This document shows, one piece after another, positions 34,797 to 44,241 of a DNA stretch of 64,000 nucleotides. A model generated the notes under the pieces. The model saw only the letters and a list, made by a program, of their open reading frames with translations, searched no databases and was not told the DNA's origin. The stretch comes from Acidimicrobiia bacterium. GTDB lineage: Bacteria > Actinomycetota > Acidimicrobiia > IMCC26256 > JAOSJL01. The stretch lies in contig JAOSJL010000001.1 of assembly GCA_027494115.1 (NCBI GenBank), positions 1,079,926 to 1,143,925 on the forward strand, written 5' to 3'. How positions within the stretch are numbered: the first letter of the stretch is position 1; every line of letters starts with the position of its first letter. Position numbers and translations under genes: made by a program.

Positions 34797-36256
34797 CGGA
34801 ATCGGGCGAAGAACACGTCAGTCACATCGGCGCTGACGATGCCCCGTTCATCCCGCACAGCGCCGATGAGGACGCCGTCCCCCGAACCGTGGCGGGTCTT
34901 CGGCTCGAAGGCGTTCTTCCGCCTGTGGGTCGCGCAGGTGTTCTCGAGCCTGGGTGACTGGATCGGGCTGCTCGCCATCCTCGCGATCGCCAACCGCGTC
35001 TCGAGCGGGAATGCCGCAGCGCTGAGTCTCGTGATGGTGGCCCGGATGCTGCCCGGGTTCCTGTTTGCTCCCATCTGCGGCGCACTCGTCGACCGGTGGG
35101 ACCGGAAACGGGTCATGGTCGTGTGCGACGTGAGCCGCGCCGGGATCATCGCGCTGCTCCCGTTCGTCGACACGCTCTTCGTGCTCGTCGTGGCGTCGTT
35201 CGCGCTCGAGATCCTGACGCTGTTCTGGGGACCGGCGAAGGACGCCTCGGTTCCGCATCTCGTCTCGCGTGACTCCCTCGCTCAGGCGAACTCGCTGTCG
35301 ATGGTGGCGAGCTTCGGGACCTTTCCGCTCGGCGCGCTGATCTTCGCGAGTCTCGCCGGACTCGCCCAGTGGTTGGGGAACTTCAACGCGCTGAGCGTCC
35401 TCGCCGCAGACCAGGAAGCGCTCGCGCTCTTCCTCGACGCGCTCAGCTACCTGGCGTCGGGGATCATCGTGTTGTCGTTGCCGATCCCCCGGAAGCGCCG
35501 GATGGGCGACCAGCGTGCCGACTGGGCGCAGACCTGGAAGGACGTGAAGGAAGGCATCCAGTACATCGCGAACCACGAGCTGGTCCGCGGCGTGATGATC
35601 GGTCTCGCCGGAGGACTTCTCGGCGGCGGCATGATGATCCCGCTGGGGCCTGTGTTCTCTCAGGAGGTCCTCGGTGAGGGAACGTCGGGATTCGGCCTGC
35701 TCATGTTCTCACTGGGGCTGGGCGCGGCGATCGGCGTCGTTCTTCTCTTGTCCGTGCAGCGGCGTCTGCCCCGCGCGCAGGTGTTCTGGATCTCGACTGT
35801 CACCGTGGGGGTCGGGATCTTCCTCGCGGCGTCGTTCTCGGCACTCCCCGCGACGATGCTCATCACGGTCGTGGTCGGTGCGGGAGCGGGATCGGGCTAC
35901 GTCACCGGCTTCACGCTTCTCCAGGAGCACACGCACGACGACGTCCGCGGCCGCACGTTCGCCGCGCTCTATACGATCGTGCGCGTCTGCCTGCTCTTTG
36001 CGCTCACGGTGTCACCGTTGTTCGCGGGGATATTCGACGCCATCTCGGGAGCGGCGTTCACCGACTCCGCGTTCGAGGTGAGTGGCCAGACGATCCATCT
36101 TCCCGGCGTGCGTCTGGCGCTCTGGCTGGGGGCATCATCTGCATCGTGGCGGGATTGTGGGCGCGTCGCGAAATCCAGGATGCTCTGCGTCGGGAAGGCG
36201 ACGACACGGAACCCGAGGACTCGGCGGACGATGTGGGGGGAGTCTCGGATGACTGA
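34793..36256 (+). CDS. Major facilitator superfamily transporter; two indels
   Basis: About twelve hydrophobic segments, FGSKAFFRLWVAQVFSSLGD at the start and the MFS loop motif GALVDRWDRKRVMVVCD mark a multidrug-efflux-type permease similar to MFS_3/EntS proteins. The frame from GTG 34793 (overlapping the topA stop) enters the main frame if one C is removed from C5 at 34879-34883; otherwise ATG 34839 or 34866 is the start. At the 3' end one G is missing from G5 at 36129-36133; restored, it ends IICIVAGLWARREIQDALRR plus an acidic tail at 36256 and overlaps tmk by 8 bases. Substrate unknown. Confidence 0.82.
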
Positions 36257-36861
36257 CGAGTCGTCGGGCCTGTTCGTCGTTCTCGAGGGTGGCGACGGAA
36301 GTGGAAAGAGCACCCAGGTCGCCCGCCTCGCTGATCGCGTTCGCGAGGAGGGTCGAGATGTCGTGACGACCTTCGAGCCGGGTTCGACGGCGCTCGGCGC
36401 CCAGATCCGGCGACTGCTCCTCGACGGGGAGCTGTGGATGCCCGTACCGAGGCGCTGCTCATGGCGGCGGACCGCGCGGCCCACGTCGAACAGGTCGTGC
36501 GACCGGCCATCGAGCGCGGAGCGGTGGTCGTCTCCGACCGCTTCACGCCGTCGTCGATCGCGTACCAGGGCCTCGGTAGGGGCCTCGGCGCCGAGTGGAT
36601 CGAGGAACTGAGCGCATGGGCGACCCGAGGCCTCGACCCCGACCTCGTGGTCGTCCTCGACGTCGACGCACAGACGGTGGCGATCCGCCTCGGCAAGCCG
36701 ACGGACCGTATGGAGCGTGAGCCCGACGACTTCCATGCTCGGGTTCGGAAGGCCTACCGGGATCTCGCTGCCCCCGCGGCTGGCAGGTCGTCGACGGTTC
36801 GGGGAGTCCCGATGCCGTGGCAGCCGCGGTGTGGGAGGCGGTCAGACCACTGGTTCGCTGA
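36249..36861 (+). CDS. tmk: Thymidylate kinase; two single-base indels
   Basis: It phosphorylates dTMP to dTDP. The corrected 204-residue protein has the P-loop FVVLEGGDGSGKSTQVARLA, then FEPGSTALGAQIRRLLLDGE, ARTEALLMAADRAAHVEQVV, the DRFTPSSIAYQGLGRGLG LID/active-site stretch and VVVLDVDAQTVAIRLGKP. One base is missing near 36431-36437 (LLLDGE to VDARTEA) and one C from the run at 36771-36775 (DLAA to RGWQVVDGSG). Both corrected, the protein ends AVRPLVR at 36861 (205 codons). The tmk-holB order is widely conserved. Confidence 0.9.
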
Positions 36862-36921
36862 TTCCCGTTGCCTCGCCTCGGGCGGCGCAGGATACCTGCG
36901 CCGCTGATCCTGGGCTCTGCC

Positions 36922-36927
36922 TAGGAT
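36922..36927 (+). promoter_or_regulatory. -10 element TAGGAT for holB (leaderless type)
   Basis: TAGGAT ends 7 bases before the GTG at 36935, in the 73-base tmk-holB gap. It supports the upstream holB start. Confidence 0.4.
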
Positions 36928-36934
36928 CCCGGGT

Positions 36935-38039
36935 GTGTGGGATGACGTGTTCCGGACAGGAGCGGGCCGTGGCGCTGCTCCAGCGGGCCGCGGAGAACCC
37001 TGTCCACAGCTATCTCCTCGTCGGACCGCGGGGCTCGGGTGTCGACGAAGCGGCTCGGGCGTTCGCGGGTGCGCTCGTACTGGGTGCCGAGGCCGAGGCT
37101 GAAGCACGCGACCGTGTGCGCCGTGGTCGCCACCCCGATGTCGTCGAGTTCGAACCGCAAGGAGCGTCGTACTCGGTGAAGGACGACGTGCGCGATCGCA
37201 TCATCCCCACGGCGTTCCAGAGCCCCGTCGAAGCGGATCGCCGGGTCCTGATCCTCTGGGAGGCCGAGCGTCTCCGGGGCCAGCGCGATGAAGCACAGCA
37301 TGCGCTTCTCAAGACGATCGAGGAACCGCCGCCGCGCACCCACATGTTGCTCGTCACCGACGCCCCCGACGATCTCCTCGCCACCGTGCGGTCCCGCTGC
37401 CAGCGGATCGACTTCTCCCCGTTGGGTGACGACGACCTTCGTGCGGCTCTGGCCGAGTCGGGAGTGTCGGGTGATCAGGCCGAGCTCGCGGTCCGCCTCT
37501 CGGGCGGCCGACTCGACCGTGCACGTGATCTCTCGGGATCGCGAGCGTCGTTACGAGACGCATTCGTCGGTGCCACCGTCGGTCTCGACGGTTCTGGGTC
37601 CGTGGTGCTGCGTGTCGCGGACGAGTGTGGTGCCGCTGTCGATGCCGATCTCGCTTCGTTGCGGGCTGAACTGGAGGAAGAGGAGGCCGAGCTGGAGGCC
37701 GAGATCGAACGTGCCGGCTACCCGGACCGCACGGCGGGGGCGATGCGCAAGCGCCTCGTTGGTGCGCACAAACGGCGCGAGCGGCGACGGCGGACCGACG
37801 CGCTCATCGAAGGGATCACGGCACTCGAGAGCGTGTACCGGGACGCCCTGGCTCCGGATTCGGAGCGGAGGAACGTCGATCGTTCTGCACTACGCGTCAG
37901 CCCCCGTGACGCTTCCGAGTCTCTCGATGCCTGCCGCGTGGCGCGCACCGCTCTCGTCGATCACAACCCGAACGAGGCACTGCTCCTCGAACGTCTCGTC
38001 CTCCACCTCGCAACGGGAGCCGAACCTTCCGACGGGTAA
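36935..38039 (+). CDS. holB: DNA polymerase III delta' subunit; one indel near the start
   Basis: This clamp-loader subunit (367 residues after correction) has the expected VWDDVFGQERAVALLQRA start if one C is removed from TCCGG at 36951-36954, then HSYLLVGPRGSGVDEAARAF (P-loop-like), HPDVVEFEP, the sensor-type RVLILWEAERL ... EAQHALLKTIEEPPPRTHML and RSRCQRIDFSPL. Without the correction only the frame from ATG 36942 is available and the first residues are lost. A long coiled-coil-like stretch (LRAELEEEEAELEAEIERAG) lies in the C-terminal third. tRNA-Thr follows 12 bases after the stop. Confidence 0.88.
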
Positions 38040-38051
38040 ACTGCGCCCCCC

Positions 38052-38128
38052 GCCGGGATAGCTCAGTCTGGTAGAGCAGCTCACTCGTAATGAGCAGGCC
38101 AGGGGTTCGAGTCCCCTTCCCGGCTCCA
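38052..38128 (+). tRNA. tRNA-Thr (anticodon CGU), CCA encoded
   Basis: GCCGGGA (38052-38058) pairs with TCCCGGC (38118-38124); the D arm starts GCTC, the anticodon arm CTCAC/ATGAG has loop TCGTA giving anticodon CGU, and GGGGTTCGAGTCCCC is a perfect T arm. Discriminator T and CCA (38126-38128) are encoded. It reads ACG codons, frequent in this genome. Confidence 0.95.
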
Positions 38129-38223
38129 GCCCGATCCGAGACGCGGATTGTCATCCCGTTTCTGAATCACGGACGACCATAAGGTCGGGAGCGGACCGAC
38201 GCACGCCACACGGAGGAGCTGAG

Positions 38224-38472
38224 ATGCCGGGAGCACTGGCCTATCTGGACGGAGGGTCGGCCTCACTCATCGTCTTGGCACTCGTTGTGCCCCTGATCTT
38301 CTTCATCTGGGGTCTGGTCGACGCCATCCAGCGCGGGCAGACCGGCTGGTGGGTGGGGATGATCGTCGGTTGGATCTTCGCGCTCGGGTGGCTGGTCGCG
38401 ATCATCTACCTGCTCGCGGTGCGCCCGGGCCTGAAGCGCGAGCCCGCGGATCAGGGTCCCGCCCCGGGCTGA
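38224..38472 (+). CDS. Small membrane protein with PLDc_N-like pattern, 82 residues
   Basis: Two membrane segments (about residues 12-34 and 42-66) frame GLVDAIQRGQTGWW; the spacing resembles the phospholipase D N-terminal (PLDc_N) domain, which has W...D/DAI..G....W followed by GW and IIYLLAVRP. A GGAGGAG ribosome site lies 5 bases before the ATG. Role unknown. Confidence 0.75.
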   Translation: MPGALAYLDGGSASLIVLALVVPLIFFIWGLVDAIQRGQTGWWVGMIVGWIFALGWLVAIIYLLAVRPGLKREPADQGPAPG

Positions 38473-38497
38473 GCCGCCCGCCTCGTTGCGGGTGACG

Positions 38498-38574
38498 AGC
38501 CCGTCTATCGGGCCGATCGGGACTCTTGGCGGACGGGCTGGGGGGCGATGCGCCTCTAGGCAGCGTCTTTTTTT
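38498..38574 (+). terminator. Candidate terminator: stem-loop and T7 run
   Basis: AGCCCGTC (38498-38505) pairs with GACGGGCT (38532-38539), and seven consecutive T (38568-38574), very rare in this G+C-rich sequence, follow 28 bases later. The gap makes a classical intrinsic terminator uncertain. Confidence 0.3.
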
Positions 38575-38580
38575 CGTCGT

Positions 38581-38586
38581 TAGGCT
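38581..38586 (+). promoter_or_regulatory. -10 element TAGGCT before the 38614 gene
   Basis: TAGGCT would start a transcript near 38593. A GGAGGGGGG ribosome site at about 38599-38607 precedes the ATG at 38614, so this gene has a short leader. Confidence 0.4.
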
Positions 38587-38613
38587 TCGCAGGTACGACG
38601 GAGGGGGGATTCC

Positions 38614-38916
38614 ATGAAGTTCGTCACGACATGGACCGCACGTACCCACGGAGCCGCTTCGGAGGAGGCGGTGAAACGGAGCCTCGAGCTGTTCGGCAAG
38701 TGGTCGCCGCCCGATGACGTCACGTTCCACCAGTTCGTGGGGCGACTCGACGGCACCGGTGGGTTCGCGGTTCTCGAGACCGACAACCCGTCCAGTCTCG
38801 GAGAGGCCTCGGCGAAGTTCGGGCCCTATTTCGAGTTCCACATCTACCCGGTCGTCGACATCGGCGACCAGGCAGCACTCGGATCCGACGGAGTGGAGTG
38901 GAGAGCGTCGATCTAG
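38614..38916 (+). CDS. DUF3303-like protein, 100 residues
   Basis: MKFVTTWTARTHGAASEEAV, KRSLELFGKWSPPDDVTFHQ and GGFAVLETDNPSSLGEASAKF followed by YFEFHIYPVVDI match the small ferredoxin-like (dimeric alpha/beta barrel) DUF3303 family. Members are cytosolic with no known function. Family assignment is by pattern memory. Confidence 0.75.
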   Translation: MKFVTTWTARTHGAASEEAVKRSLELFGKWSPPDDVTFHQFVGRLDGTGGFAVLETDNPSSLGEASAKFGPYFEFHIYPVVDIGDQAALGSDGVEWRASI

Positions 38917-38952
38917 CCACGACGCATTCAGGGCGCATTCCTCGAGGACGTC

Positions 38953-39846
38953 CTATCCGATCTCGACCGGGACATCGACCTGGTTTCGACGCGCCCCGGG
39001 CCCGTCGGAGCTCACGTCGTCCTCCCAGAGGCTCACGGTTCCCGACCCGGTGGTCGCCTGGAACTCGACCGTTTCCTCGAACGGACCCCACACGCCGTTG
39101 GCGCCCGTCGAGGTGAAGAAGCTGTCGTAGACCGTGCCGCGATCACCGTCGGTGATGGCAATGCGCACCGTTCCTTCGAACGTCGCCGACGAGCCGGTGA
39201 CGGTGATCGGGCTCTCGATCGTCGCACCCGGAAGAGGTGATTCAACGAGGATGACCGGGGTCACGTCGCCGAATGCGTCGCGCGTTACAGGTGAGCCGGC
39301 CAGTACGTCCGCGCCGCCGACCGACTCCACGGGTTCACCCTCGATCTCCAAGGCGACGCGATCGACGGTGGGGAACTGCGTGAGCGTGAAGACGATCTGC
39401 GCCGCACGCAGGGACACCGAGAGGCTGTCGCCGGTCGCGTCGAACTCTCCCGAGAGGTCGACCGTCCCCACGCCGTCGCCGATCTCGACGCCGAGCAGGC
39501 TCGTGCCCTCCGGAATCGCGGTTCCGAGATCCCAGCCGACCTCCCGATCGTCGGGGCCCCCGAGCAGTGCCGTGAGCGCGTCACGGGCGACCGTGTCCGA
39601 ACTCGTCGCGGAGCGCCCGGCCGGGCTGATCTTCCCGTCTCGTGTGAAGTAGATCGTGACGGGGATCCCGCCACCGGAGCCACCGGTCGTGTCAGGGGCC
39701 GACGACGCGGTGGTCGTCGATTCGTTCGGATCGGGAGCCGCCGTCGTCGACGAATCAGCCGTGTCTCCGTCGCCGTTGCCGCACGCTGCAAGAGACACGA
39801 GCGAGATCGCCAGCAACACCCCGAGAATTCCACATCGTTTCCTCAT
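38953..39846 (-). CDS. Lipoprotein with GerMN and Gmad2 (Ig-like) domains
   Basis: A signal peptide with lipobox SLAAC (cysteine near residue 22) is followed by a Ser/Thr/Asp linker, then a GerMN domain (IPVTIYFTRDGKISPAGR, DALTALLGGP, GTSLLGVEIGDGVGTVDLSG, LRAAQIVFTLTQFPTVDRV) and a C-terminal Gmad2 domain (PVILVESPLPGATIESPITV, SGSSATFEGTV). This architecture is common in actinobacterial cell-surface lipoproteins. A role in envelope assembly or ligand binding is inferred only. Confidence 0.85.
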   Translation of the reverse strand: MRKRCGILGVLLAISLVSLAACGNGDGDTADSSTTAAPDPNESTTTASSAPDTTGGSGGGIPVTIYFTRDGKISPAGRSATSSDTVARDALTALLGGPDDREVGWDLGTAIPEGTSLLGVEIGDGVGTVDLSGEFDATGDSLSVSLRAAQIVFTLTQFPTVDRVALEIEGEPVESVGGADVLAGSPVTRDAFGDVTPVILVESPLPGATIESPITVTGSSATFEGTVRIAITDGDRGTVYDSFFTSTGANGVWGPFEETVEFQATTGSGTVSLWEDDVSSDGPGARRNQVDVPVEIG

Positions 39847-39962
39847 CCCCTGATCTTGTCATTCCGGCTTGCAGCAGGGGTGACCACCTGAGGCCGCGGG
39901 TCGGGATACGGGGCGGGATCCGCGTTGGTGACTGCCGTGTGCAGAGTTTCGAGCTCTACCGT

Positions 39963-39968
39963 TAGGGT
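39963..39968 (+). promoter_or_regulatory. -10 element TAGGGT for the PIG-L gene (leaderless type)
   Basis: TAGGGT ends 8 bases before the ATG at 39977. Confidence 0.35.
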
Positions 39969-39976
39969 CAGCAGGC

Positions 39977-40698
39977 ATGGTGGACGAGCCCCGCTTGGAG
40001 GTGTTGCCGGAGGACTGGGATCGGGCGCTGGCCATCGTGGCGCATCCCGACGATCTCGAGTACGGCATGGCGAGCGCCATCGCCCGATGGACGTCGCAGG
40101 GCAAGACGGTCGTGTACCTGCTCGCCACCAGGGGGAGGCCGGTATCGCGGGGCGCTCCCCCGATGAGGTCGGGCCGCTCCGGGTCGAGGAGGAACAGCGC
40201 AGCGCCGCCGTGGTCGGCGTGGAGAACGTGGAGTTCCTGGACTACACGGACGGTCTGATCGAGTACGGCGTCCCGTTACGTCGCGACCTTGCACTCGGGA
40301 TCCGACGCCACCGACCCGACGTGGTGCTCACGATCAACCACCGAGACTCTTGGGGCGGACGTTCGCTCAACATGGCGGACCACCGCAACGTCGGCCTGGC
40401 CGTTCTCGACGCGGTGCGCGATGCCGCCAACGAGTGGGTCTTCACCGACGGTTCGGAGCCCGCGTGGGACGGCACCCGGATGGTGTGCGTCAGCTCGACT
40501 CCACAACCGACGCACGCGGTCGACGTGACCGGCTTTCTCGACAAGGGCGTGGCGTCACTGAGCGAGCACCGCGCCTACCTCGAAGGCCTCGGCCAGACCG
40601 ACGACGACGCGGCCGAGTTCCTCCGGGACGCCGCCGTCGCCGGCGGGGAACGCCTGGGCGTCGAGCATGCCGTTCCGTTCGAGGTCTTCGAGTTCTGA
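39977..40698 (+). CDS. PIG-L family deacetylase; one indel
   Basis: PIG-L/MshB enzymes use zinc to deacetylate N-acetylglucosamine-type sugars. The zinc motif is [14 protein letters not shown] near residue 18, with the third ligand in the [13 protein letters not shown] / DHRNVG region. The corrected 240-residue protein shows [20 protein letters not shown]. One G is missing from G5 at 40131-40135. Length is shorter than MshB of mycothiol synthesis, so a mycothiol role is possible but not supported by context. Its neighbours are unrelated. Confidence 0.85.
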
Positions 40699-40732
40699 AC
40701 CGGCGTGGCCCGAGATCGCCGGTGCCCACCTA

Positions 40733-41215
40733 CTAAGGCGACGTCCCGAGTGCCTCGAGGAACAACTGGACCGCAGAACCGAGGTTGCGCGCGATGGCGA
40801 ACTCCACTCGCTCTCCATCGGGTCCAGCAACGGTCAACACGTAGCGTGTCTTCTTCTTGTCGGTGCTGACCTGGACCGTGTCGCGAGACCAGCGTCCGAA
40901 CTCGTCCTTGATGTGCCACTTGACGAACCATGGCGTTGCCTCGATGACCCTGAGATCGTGGTCGGTGACGACCAGCATCAGCTCCTCGGGCGGCTTCGGG
41001 ACTTCGTCGACGGACAGACCGCCGGTCACGGCCTTGTAAACGAACCAGGGAGTCCCTCCAGCGCTGGCAACGAGTCCGTCCCTGAGCCCGGCCCAGTCGA
41101 CCTTGAACATTCCCTCCTCGGGTTCCGCCACGATTGCCGAACGCACAGGTTCGTCGATGTGTGGTTGCACGGCGGCGACGTACTTGGCGATCCACTTCTC
41201 CGCTCTCGAGGCCAT
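40733..41215 (-). CDS. Hypothetical protein, 160 residues
   Basis: The ATG at 41215 follows GGGAGGGA by 6 bases. The protein begins MASRAEKWIAKYVAAVQPHI, contains GLRDGLVASAGGTPWFVYKAV and a beta-rich middle (LMLVVTDHDLRVIEATPWFV, KKTRYVLTVAGPDGERVEFA) suggestive of a PH-like or SRPBCC-type domain. I recognise no family. It faces the PIG-L gene tail to tail and diverges from the peroxidase gene. Confidence 0.6.
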   Translation of the reverse strand: MASRAEKWIAKYVAAVQPHIDEPVRSAIVAEPEEGMFKVDWAGLRDGLVASAGGTPWFVYKAVTGGLSVDEVPKPPEELMLVVTDHDLRVIEATPWFVKWHIKDEFGRWSRDTVQVSTDKKKTRYVLTVAGPDGERVEFAIARNLGSAVQLFLEALGTSP

Positions 41216-41356
41216 GTCGAGTCCCTCCCTGACGAGATCGCCGTCGACGGTACTTTGACGAGATCGTCGTCGACGGTACGCGGAACACGGAGCGTGCGCT
41301 CGCAGACGCCGGCAGGCGGCGCGATGATGGGTGCTCCACACCTCAGGAGGTCGACC

Positions 41357-41848
41357 GTGTCTGCCATCCACGACATTCCCGTCAACAACCTCTCGGGAGA
41401 ACCCTCAAGTCTCGGAGAACACCGCGGGAAAGCCGTTCTCGTCGTCAACGTGGCGTCGAAGTGCGGACTCACACCCCAGTACGAGGGGCTCCAGAAGCTC
41501 CACGAGACCTACGCGGACAGGGGGTTCACGGTCGTCGGGTTCCCGTGCAACCAGTTCCTCGAGCAGGAGCCGGGCTCGGCCGACGAGATCCAGGAGTTCT
41601 GCTCGGTCAACTACGGCGTCACGTTTCCGCTCTACGAGAAGATCGAGGTGAACGGCGACGGCCGTCACGCCATCTACGAGGAGCTGACAGCGACCGTCGA
41701 CGCCGACGGCGAAGCGGGTGACATCACGTGGAACTTCGAGAAGTTCCTTCTTTCACCGGATGGCGAGGTGGCGGGGCGCTTCCGCCCGCAGACCGAGCCC
41801 GACGACGATGCCCTGGTCAGCGCCATCGAAGAGCTTCTTCCGGCCTGA
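41357..41848 (+). CDS. Glutathione peroxidase family (thiol peroxidase)
   Basis: The 163-residue protein has NVASKCGLTPQYEGLQKLHE with the peroxidatic cysteine, VVGFPCNQFLEQEPGSADEI with the conserved glutamine and possible resolving cysteine region, and ITWNFEKFLLSPDGEVAGRF with the tryptophan/asparagine of the active site. Bacterial cysteine GPx proteins reduce hydroperoxides, usually with thioredoxin rather than glutathione. GTG at 41357 follows AGGAGG by 6 bases. Confidence 0.93.
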   Translation: MSAIHDIPVNNLSGEPSSLGEHRGKAVLVVNVASKCGLTPQYEGLQKLHETYADRGFTVVGFPCNQFLEQEPGSADEIQEFCSVNYGVTFPLYEKIEVNGDGRHAIYEELTATVDADGEAGDITWNFEKFLLSPDGEVAGRFRPQTEPDDDALVSAIEELLPA

Positions 41849-41898
41849 GGGTGGCACCGGCCTCAAGAACGTATGGCTTGAACGCCGATACTCCGAGG

Positions 41899-43047
41899 AT
41901 GCGTCGCCTGATCGTCGCCACCGTCGCGCTCGCGCTCGTGGCGTCGGGGTGCTTCGTCGTCAACCCGCCGACCCCGACGGCCGGGCCTGCGGCACCGACG
42001 ATCGCGCTCGATGTCGTCACGACCGGCCTGTCGAACCCGTGGGACATCGCGTTCACGAGTCAGGGTGTCGCCTTCATCACCGAACGCGGCGGTGACATCT
42101 CGGCGCTCGTCGACCGCGAGAAGCGGAAGATGCTCCGCCCCGCGGATGTCCGCGTGGCGGGCGAGGGCGGGATGCTCGGGCTGACGGTCGACCCGCAGTT
42201 CCACAACGGACAGTCGTTCATCTATGCGTGCTTCGCCTCGACGCTCGGTGCCGGCGGTGGCGCGGCCGCCGACGTGAGAGTGGTGCGTTGGCGCTTCACA
42301 CTCACCGCCGGGCTCACCGACCGCACCGACATCGTCACCGGGCTTCCCTACAGCAGCGGTCGTCACTCGGGATGCAGGCCGCGCTTCGGTCCTGACGGCA
42401 ACCTCTGGATCACCACCGGTGACGCCGCCATCGGCACGACACCCCAGGACCTCACCTCACTCGGCGGAAAGGTGCTGCGCGTCGACCGTGACGGAGCACC
42501 GGCTGCGGGAAATCCCGATCTGACCTCGCTCGACGCGGGCGCGCGCGGGGAGATCTACACGTACGGACACCGCAACCCGCAGGGTCTCGCGTTCCGACCC
42601 AACTCCAACGCCCCCTACAGTGTCGAGCACGGCCCGGGAACCGACGACGAGGTGAATCGTCTGGTCGCCGGCATGAACGCCGGGTGGAATCCGGTCCCGG
42701 GCTACAACGAATCGGTGCCGATGACGGACTTCACGTTGTCGGGCAACGTCGTCGGACCCGTGTGGGCGTCGGGAAGCCCGACGATCGCGCCGTCGGGCGG
42801 CGATTTTCTCCGCTGGTCGAAGTGGCAGGGCTGGAGTGGTGCACTCGTGGTCGCCGTTCTGAAGGGACGACAACTCCGCGTGCTGTTCCTGAACGGCGCG
42901 GGCAACGTGACCGCGCAGACGACGCTGCTCTCCGAACTCGGGACCAGGATTCGCAGTGTCGTGCACAACCCGACGAACGGCGATCTCTACCTGACGACCG
43001 ACGGCTCCGACGGCGACGGCCAGATCTGGCGCCTCACGCCCGTCTAG
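41899..43047 (+). CDS. PQQ-dependent sugar dehydrogenase-like lipoprotein (GDH-B/Asd family)
   Basis: A lipoprotein signal (LVASGC, cysteine near residue 18) precedes a six-bladed propeller of the glucose/sorbosone dehydrogenase family: TGLSNPWDIAFTSQGVAFIT, GGMLGLTVDPQFHNG, RPRFGPDGNLWITTGDAA, GGKVLRVDRDGAP, YTYGHRNPQGLAF, EHGPGTDDEVNRLVAGMN. The catalytic histidine corresponds to RHSG near residue 155. It would oxidise sugars outside the cell with PQQ. No PQQ synthesis genes are in the window, so cofactor supply is unknown. Start ATG at 41899, with GAGG just upstream. Confidence 0.88.
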   Translation: MRRLIVATVALALVASGCFVVNPPTPTAGPAAPTIALDVVTTGLSNPWDIAFTSQGVAFITERGGDISALVDREKRKMLRPADVRVAGEGGMLGLTVDPQFHNGQSFIYACFASTLGAGGGAAADVRVVRWRFTLTAGLTDRTDIVTGLPYSSGRHSGCRPRFGPDGNLWITTGDAAIGTTPQDLTSLGGKVLRVDRDGAPAAGNPDLTSLDAGARGEIYTYGHRNPQGLAFRPNSNAPYSVEHGPGTDDEVNRLVAGMNAGWNPVPGYNESVPMTDFTLSGNVVGPVWASGSPTIAPSGGDFLRWSKWQGWSGALVVAVLKGRQLRVLFLNGAGNVTAQTTLLSELGTRIRSVVHNPTNGDLYLTTDGSDGDGQIWRLTPV

Positions 43048-43056
43048 CCCGTCTCC

Positions 43057-43425
43057 TCACCGGGTCGGCTGAACGACGCGTCGGGGAGGGCCGTCGCCGG
43101 AGCGCACCGCATCGGCGAGTTCGTCGACGTCACCACCGGTGGGTGCCCCCCGTCGGTGGGCGGCACGACCGACCATGTGTGCGGCGATCGGGGCGGTGAG
43201 CACCTGGAGCAGGATCACCAGAATGAGGCGTGTCACGTTGCCGGTCCCACCGACCTCGACCGCCGCGCCGGCGGCCACGAGGATGAGTCCCAACGTGGCG
43301 GGCTTGGTCGCGGCGTGCATCCGAGCGAAGACGTTCGGGAAGCGCACGATTCCCACGCCCGCGACCAGTGCAAGAGCGACGCCCGCGCAGATCAGGACTG
43401 AGGCGACGATGGTGTCCATGGTCAC
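43057..43425 (-). CDS. mnhG: Mrp/Mnh Na+/H+ antiporter subunit G
   Basis: The 122-residue membrane protein has three helices and the MnhG pattern GVALALVAGVGIVRFPNVFARM, HAATKPATLGLILVAAGAAV. It is the last gene of the antiporter operon and overlaps mnhF by 4 bases. Subunits A-G together form one H+-coupled Na+ exporter. Confidence 0.93.
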   Translation of the reverse strand: MTMDTIVASVLICAGVALALVAGVGIVRFPNVFARMHAATKPATLGLILVAAGAAVEVGGTGNVTRLILVILLQVLTAPIAAHMVGRAAHRRGAPTGGDVDELADAVRSGDGPPRRVVQPTR

Positions 43426-43682
43426 GGGCCCCGCTTCTCGATGAACCGGGCGACGGTCACGGAACCGACGAACCCGATGAGCGACACCACGATCATCACG
43501 TCGAGGAACTCACCCGAACCGGTGGCAGCCGCGTTCACCGCGATACCCGACGTGATCAGAACCAGCAGCGCGTCGAGCGCCACCATCCGGTCGGCCAGCG
43601 TGGGCCCGCTCAGGAGCCTGTAGAGGACGAGAACGGCTGCGACGACAAGAGAGGCCGTGGCGACAGCAGCAACGGCGCTCAC
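43422..43682 (-). CDS. mnhF: Mrp/Mnh Na+/H+ antiporter subunit F
   Basis: The 86-residue protein has three membrane helices with the MnhF core LLSGPTLADRMVALDALLVL and a C-terminal VSLIGFVGSVTVARFIEKRG. Four-base overlaps on each side tie it to subunits E and G. Confidence 0.94.
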   Translation of the reverse strand: MSAVAAVATASLVVAAVLVLYRLLSGPTLADRMVALDALLVLITSGIAVNAAATGSGEFLDVMIVVSLIGFVGSVTVARFIEKRGP

Positions 43683-44241
43683 GGTTGCTCCTCCAGGTTC
43701 CGATCGGCTCCGGGCACCCCGTCGCGGGAGGGGATGCCGCCTTCGAGCAACGCGATCGCCTCCGGGCTACCGAACGCCCGGATGGCGAGCGCCTCGAGGC
43801 GTTGCACGTCGGCGCGTACCGCTTCGACGTCCCGGAGATGCAGCACGTGTATGTACAGGCGCGTCGGGTGCCGAACGACCTCGACGGTCAGCGTGCCGGG
43901 AGTGAGCGTGATGAAGTTCGCCACGAGCGTCACGAGTGTGTCGGAGGCCCCCAGCACGTCGATGCCGATGATGCCCTGCTCGATGGTGCTTCCAGGGGTG
44001 ATGATCTCCCACGCCACGGCCATCGTCGCCTTGATCAGTTCCCAGGCGAAGAAGAACACGAAGCCGATGGCCCGAAGGGGTCGGAGACGTCCACGCCTAG
44101 CGATGTGGCTGAGGGGAACAGCGCGAGCAGCCCGCCCGCCACGATGACGCCACTCACGGCGTTCGCGAGGCTGGGCTCGCCCCAGAGCAGCGTCCAGACG
44201 AACAGCAGCCAGAGAAAGGGAATTACGGAGCGACGGATCAT
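43679..44241 (-). CDS. mnhE: Mrp/Mnh Na+/H+ antiporter subunit E; one indel
   Basis: Corrected length is 187 residues. The N-terminus (FLWLLFVWTLLWGEPSLANA, VSGVIVAGGLLALFP) and the later part (FAWELIKATMAVAWEIITPG, NFITLTPGTLTVEV) are typical of MnhE. One base is missing in the C3 run at 44071-44073; adding it joins VDVSDPFG to AIGFVFFFAWEL and gives 188 codons. The acidic C-terminal extension is longer than usual. Confidence 0.9.

Noticed and set aside
39977..40698. mshB of mycothiol synthesis
   Set aside because: The PIG-L motif fits many deacetylases; no other msh gene is near and the protein is shorter than MshB, so the specific name is not justified.
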